Shown here: positions 59,519 through 64,000 of the stretch, in pieces
Numbering within the stretch: the stretch's first letter is position 1
Layout: each line of letters begins with the position of its first letter
Source of the DNA: Promerops cafer
Lineage: Eukaryota > Chordata > Aves > Passeriformes > Nectariniidae
NCBI GenBank assembly: GCA_013398275.1
Contig: VZSE01008498.1
Location: 205,873 to 269,872 of the forward strand
DNA length: 64,000 bases
Direction of reading: 5' to 3'
Translations under genes and position numbers: made by a program
The notes under the pieces: generated by a model
Seen by the model: only the letters and a program-made list of their open reading frames with translations
Database searches by the model: none
What the model was told of the DNA's origin: nothing

Positions 59519-61373
59519 ACCCAAATGATTTGAGAAACCACAGAAATTAATTCCAATTATTTCCATAAAGTGACAGTCTTGTTAAGACTCTAGTCACCCA
59601 GCTGTAGAGTACACATGCAGTACCAATGCCTGACACATCTCCTGGTGTGGCAGCAGAATAAAGGATCTCATGAATCTCACTATGTCTGGACAATGAAAAC
59701 TGGTAATGAAACTGCTGTACAGGGAGAATCAATTTTATGCAGATGGACTGCAACGCAAGGTTTAAGGGTGGAAAAATTCTCATCCAGAGGAAGTTAAAAA
59801 GCCAGTGGCTGACTGCAGGATCTGCAGAGAAAGGTGCCAGCTGACTGGGGCGAGGTGCCAGAGTGTACATGCTCTGTCACAGGGGGCTGAAGTGCAGGAG
59901 AAGAGAACTGAGCCTGGCAGGGCACTGACCTAAATCTTGGGGAACAGTGGAAGGAGAAGGCAGAGAAGTGCAGGCAGATGTTTTACTGCTCCTCATACTG
60001 GTTGACACAGCCTTTGTGTTCAAATGAAAAAGGACATTTGACATCTATCCATTAACAGGAGAGAAAAATGTTAACAGAGGACACAGTACACCATGTAGTG
60101 GCCTGAAATCTCCAAGCAGCTGAGCAATATAGTACCGGTATTTTCAAATCAGCAGTTTATCTTTGCATCTAGACAAGTGCCAAAAGACTTCTGTGCAACG
60201 AAGAACAAAATGACCCTGATGTTTGTATTCACAGAGCTGTCTGAGCCCTGAAACAAAACAAAACCAAAGAAACAATTCTCCCTAGTACAAAACACTGTCA
60301 AGTTCAACTCAAAGCAGGACACAGAGGTGCAGGCACTGGTGTTTTAGGATATACAGAACACTGCTCATGACTGTAAATCATTGGATGCTTTCATAGCTTT
60401 AGTGTTACAGATATGCAAAGAACCAGCATGCAAAGCTCCTGATACTTGGTAGGTCTTGTGTCAGTGCATGAAAAAACATCTGCAGTGATGCAAGGCACTT
60501 AGTGCATCCTCCAGTTCTAGCTTCCCAAAAACATCCTTTGCAAGAGAAGCAGGAGTCTGAAGAAAGAGGAGAGAGAATAATGTTTCTGTTATGACTGCAT
60601 GTATTTATGGGGAACAGAGTGTGTTTTCTGCTGCTGGCCTAGTAAAACCTGCTGGGATTTTTAAATTAATCAGAAAGACAAATTTAGTTTAATTTCTCAA
60701 TTCACTGATTTTTCTACAAAAATTGCAGGTGTTGGGCTGTGTGAGAACAGTGCATGGTGTGAGACTATAGAACTCGGGGGTGGATGATGTGCTGCCTTTT
60801 GGAGGGATTGGGAGTTCCTCAGAACAAAGGCTTATTCCATTTATGCCATGTCTTGAGAAAGCTTATCCTGTCAAGTAATTTATCACCCTGCTAACTAGCT
60901 ACTGAGCATGGATAATGCTTCTTCCCTAGATCAGTGAGGGAAAAGAGAATTTTAGAAGAAAGGAAGGTTTTCATTTGGGGATTTTAGGAGATTGGGAGAA
61001 GAGCTGATAGGAGTTAGGATATCTAAGCTCTTTGAACAATGAGAAAAACATACCAGGAAGGATTTTTCTAATAGCTCATAGTGCAGCTAAAATAGTCTTT
61101 CTGCTGAGGGCATCCCAGGTATTTAAACTATGTGAACTGGCACAGGCCTGTGGTTTGCAGTACTAGATTTGGAGTAAGTAGAGTATGCTCTGTGATGGAT
61201 GTGGCTCTAATTACTGATATTGAGGTGAATGAAGTCCATCATATATTTGCAAATGCCTGGCTTAATGCTAACTATGAGAAAATTATGACACGAGATTTTT
61301 AATCCTACAGATGTCCCCATACGTCCCTACAATGAAAAAGCTTCTTTTCCTATAAATTTTGAGGTTGGCTCAC

Positions 61374-61550
61374 CTTAATGATCATGAAAAGTTCAGACTC
61401 CATGGTTTGTGCTGGCTGCAGAGGGGGTATTTGTAAGAGCAATCTATTCCATGTAGATTTTTCTACAGAGAGCACGTCCTCAGCTAGCATGTTCTTGGCA
61501 TTTACAAGAATTTGATATCTTCTGGTAACCTTTCTCTTTGTTATGTTCAC
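61374..61550 (-). other. Exon-like open block, unidentified (candidate only)
   Basis: On the minus strand a 177-base segment (59 codons, phase 0 at both ends) is open throughout. It is preceded by a CTTAAC branch-like site and AATTCCAG, and followed by the strong donor AAG|GTGAGC. The translation starts VNITKRKVTRRYQ and contains IPPLQPAQTMESELFMIIK, which looks protein-like, but I do not recognise a family. No partner exon has been established. It could equally be chance. Confidence 0.22.
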
Positions 61551-61637
61551 CTGGAATTGATCGATCAGTTAAGACTATGAAGATGAGGACAGGTAGTGTG
61601 ATAGCTTACCCTTCATCTCCTCAGCACATCAGAAATC

Positions 61638-61668
61638 TGATTATATATATATACATACACACACAGAG
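61638..61668. repeat. (TA)n/(CA)n microsatellite
   Basis: TATATATATATA passes into CATACACACACAC. It is a short simple repeat upstream of CMTM8. Confidence 0.85.
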
Positions 61669-62035
61669 GCATACAAGAGCATGTCTCATAGATCCAGACA
61701 ATTATTTTTAAAAAAAGTGGTCACTAAATATATCAAATCTATGATGTTACAAGAGCAGTGTGATTCTCTGAATATACCAATCAAATAATTACTCACTTGC
61801 CATCCGCACAAGGATTCAGTCAGAAGCCCAGGAAACAAGCTGTATCAGTGTGTGCAAATGAAGGTCACACATCAAACTGCTGGGCTTTCTTTTTAAGTGA
61901 TGCTATGATTGCTATTTCAGTGCAGGAGTAACCAGGGAGGCCATAATTTCATGATTCATTGTTCCAGCAATGATAAATATTGAAGTTAGCAATGATATAT
62001 TTAAACCCGGTATTACTTTGATGAAATCTCATTTG

Positions 62036-62271
62036 CTCCAAGGGAGGTTTAGATTTGAAATTAGAAAAAATTTCTTCACTGAAAGGGTGGTCAGGCATTG
62101 GAACAAGCTGCCCAGGGAAATGGTGGAATCACCATCCTTGGAAGTGTTCAAAAAACCATGTGGGTATGGCACTTGGGGGCACAGTTTCGTGGTGAAGATG
62201 GCAGGGCTGGATTAACAGGTGGACTCAATGATCTTAGAGGTCTTGTCCAACGTAAATGATTCTATGATTTC
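62036..62271 (+). mobile_element. CR1 LINE 3'-end fragment (about 235 bp)
   Basis: Contains the typical CR1 3' order: GAGGTTTAGATT, AAATTTCTTCACTGAAAGGG, GGAACAAGCTGCCCAGGGAA, GTGGAATCACCATCCTTGGA, then GATCTTAGAGGTCTTGTCCAA and the ending GATTCTATGATT. It is a 5'-truncated copy, the best preserved of the three here. An 81-codon frame crossing it is not a gene. Confidence 0.93.
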
Positions 62272-64000
62272 TTGCATGCAAGCAGCCTTCTTGTGCTAGA
62301 ATACTTCTTTTATGGGCTGTCTGAAATCACTAGTGAAGGTTTTCTTGATGTAATTCACAAGTAAGGGAAATATGAGTAAGTGGATTACTTCAGTTCATCA
62401 GTGCTGAAATGCAGGATTTAATAAATTTTCTTCATCAATAGCAATGAACAACATTGGGATACCTGAGTGGGTATTTCAAGGTATCTATCTAGCCAGCAGC
62501 TGATTTATAGGTGATGTCCTTCAGCCTGCAAAAATACTCCAATATATAAAGCAACCCAGTGTAAGGCAACCAGTGATAAGGAAAAAATATACATAGAAAA
62601 GGAAAAACAAATGCTGGTAAAGACACCCCTACTACAAGGACAAGTATTTCATCATGTTTTTATCAGAGCACAGAAAGGGAGCCATGAAAGGGAGCCTTTC
62701 TAGGAAAGGGGAATGGAGGGTTTGCAGATCCTCAGTCTCCCTCACCTGACTGTGAGTGATACAGTTCAAGTCCACCTCCGAATTTGGGGAAGTGAAGAAG
62801 AGACAGGACTTGAAGGATTACACCCTCCATGTACTTGCTCTCTGTGGATTCCTGCCTTGAAAAAGAAACCATTATTTCCCAGTTCTTCATTAATGTGATT
62901 GAAAATAATTTTTATACGATGAGTGACTAAGAGAGGCATAGACTCTCCATGATCATTTCACAGAGAGGTGTGTGTGTGTGGTAGTGAATCCCCTGACATA
63001 AGTTGTTCCAAAAAAAGCCACCAATTCATTATAATCAGTCAAGAATGCTGGACTAAAGCAGATGCAGTAAGTTGTGTTCATTCAAAGGCAGCACAAAAAA
63101 TAATAAATTTGCCAACCCAAATCACCACCAACCCCAAACACTCTGAATCTCTATTAAACTGAAGATCAGCTATTTCTTGAGATTTGCCTACTGGATTTCA
63201 TTGTATTTTACTAATCATCTCAAAACAGATAATTTGTTTGAAAGCAAAATAATCTTTCCAAAGCTCTGTCTAGCTACACAAAGACTTGGAAATAGGTATG
63301 CCCAAGAAAACTGCATTGAATAGAGATAAATAATATGATAAGACTAATACTTCAGAACTGTAAGCTGACTTGAAGATTAAACATTTTTCCTGTTCAAGTG
63401 TTGACTGTGCATGCATTTCTTTTTTTTTTTAAATGTGAATTTAACACACAGAAGCAGGGAGACAGCAAGCAGTCCCAGGGAGTCATTGGTTCCTTAAGGT
63501 ATGTCCAGCAAGGTCAGCAATCCGAGGAACTGCCTTCTAACAGTCCAGTTGAAATGCTTTTATCCTGACTCAGGCAGGCTGCCTTGAATAGTTTAAGTTC
63601 CCTGCTCATTCACCATATAACTTCTGTAACAATAAACCACATTCTCATTTTTAGTGATGCATTCAAGAAGGACTCGTGTGAAGCCTGGTTACCTGGTGCA
63701 GAGTTCCCAGTCATTATAACATAATGAGTTTTAAATCAGTCTAGTCAAACTCAGTAATTAACACAAGGTACCTTGAGGTGAGCTTCTCAAGTGTTCCCAT
63801 TCTGTTTCCTAAAATCTGTCTGTCCATGCACTCTGGGCCTAATTACTGTTCCAACAATACAAGAACAGAGATGTTCAAACCTCCCAATATTTGCTCACTG
63901 CTCCTTGGATGCTCTCCTGATCCAGCCCACATGCTGACATGACAGGTTCTAGCTAAACACGGTCATTTCACACGAATGCCTTTTCAAAAGTCATGTAACC

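Larger units (their letters stand above)
54421..64000. other. Flank upstream of CMTM8, no confirmed gene
   Basis: In mammals GPD1L lies upstream of CMTM8 on the same strand, so its 3' end might be expected here or beyond. No GPD1L exon or other known exon was recognised. The stretch contains one CR1 tail, the double hairpin near 59.5 kb, a duplicated segment near 55.1 and 56.7 kb, AT and CA microsatellites near 61640, and a single exon-like block listed separately. Confidence 0.65.

Noticed and set aside
61970..62215. 81-codon plus-strand frame
   Set aside because: Lies in the CR1 3' end, which is mostly untranslated LINE sequence.
54421..64000. Search for the GPD1L 3' end expected by synteny
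   Set aside because: No GPD1L-like exon seen on the minus strand.
1..64000. tRNA, snRNA, CRISPR or bacterial-type operon features
   Set aside because: No tRNA B-box, snRNA core or spaced direct-repeat array was seen. The DNA is vertebrate, with spliced genes.

Overview
This is vertebrate nuclear DNA, almost certainly from a bird. Three fragments match the 3' end of the CR1 LINE, including its ATTCTATGATT-type terminus, and one fragment looks like an avian endogenous-retrovirus LTR end. Two CpG-island first exons and three downstream exons read as CMTM8 and CMTM7, two members of the CKLF-like MARVEL-transmembrane family that lie head to tail in vertebrates (human 3p22.3). The species cannot be fixed from the sequence. 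About 99% of the window is intron or intergenic DNA, so nearly all long reading frames in it are chance or repeat-driven.

Layout, read on the minus strand (the direction of both genes). From 64000 to about 54420 is flanking DNA upstream of CMTM8. It holds one CR1 tail (62036-62271), a nested double hairpin (59471-59518), a 55-64 bp sequence present twice (55126 and 56678), and one unproven exon-like block (61374-61550). The CMTM8 CpG-island promoter (about 53420-54420, with a 17-N gap) contains coding exon 1 at 53763-53930. Intron 1 is 28.1 kb and carries a 665-bp (AAAGAAGG)n array, a perfect three-copy 87-bp minisatellite, a CpG-rich patch at 41261-41575 and several small repeats. Exons 2 (25466-25639), 3 (21479-21595) and 4 (18789-18872) follow. 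All junctions are phase 0, and together the exons give a complete 180-residue protein. Overlapping AATAAA signals lie about 430 nt after the stop.

About 3.9 kb further on is the CMTM7 CpG island with coding exon 1 (14301-14462, 54 residues). The remaining 14.3 kb is the start of CMTM7 intron 1. It contains a 770-bp uninterrupted TTCTC array, an LTR end and a CR1 tail. CMTM7 exons 2 onward were not found and presumably lie beyond position 1.

Both genes encode small multi-pass membrane proteins reported in mammals to affect receptor trafficking, notably EGFR internalisation. They are tandem duplicates in the same orientation with the same intron phase. No clearly new gene system was found. The items most worth checking are the double hairpin, the exon-like block at 61374-61550, the intronic CpG patch, and the repeat expansions.
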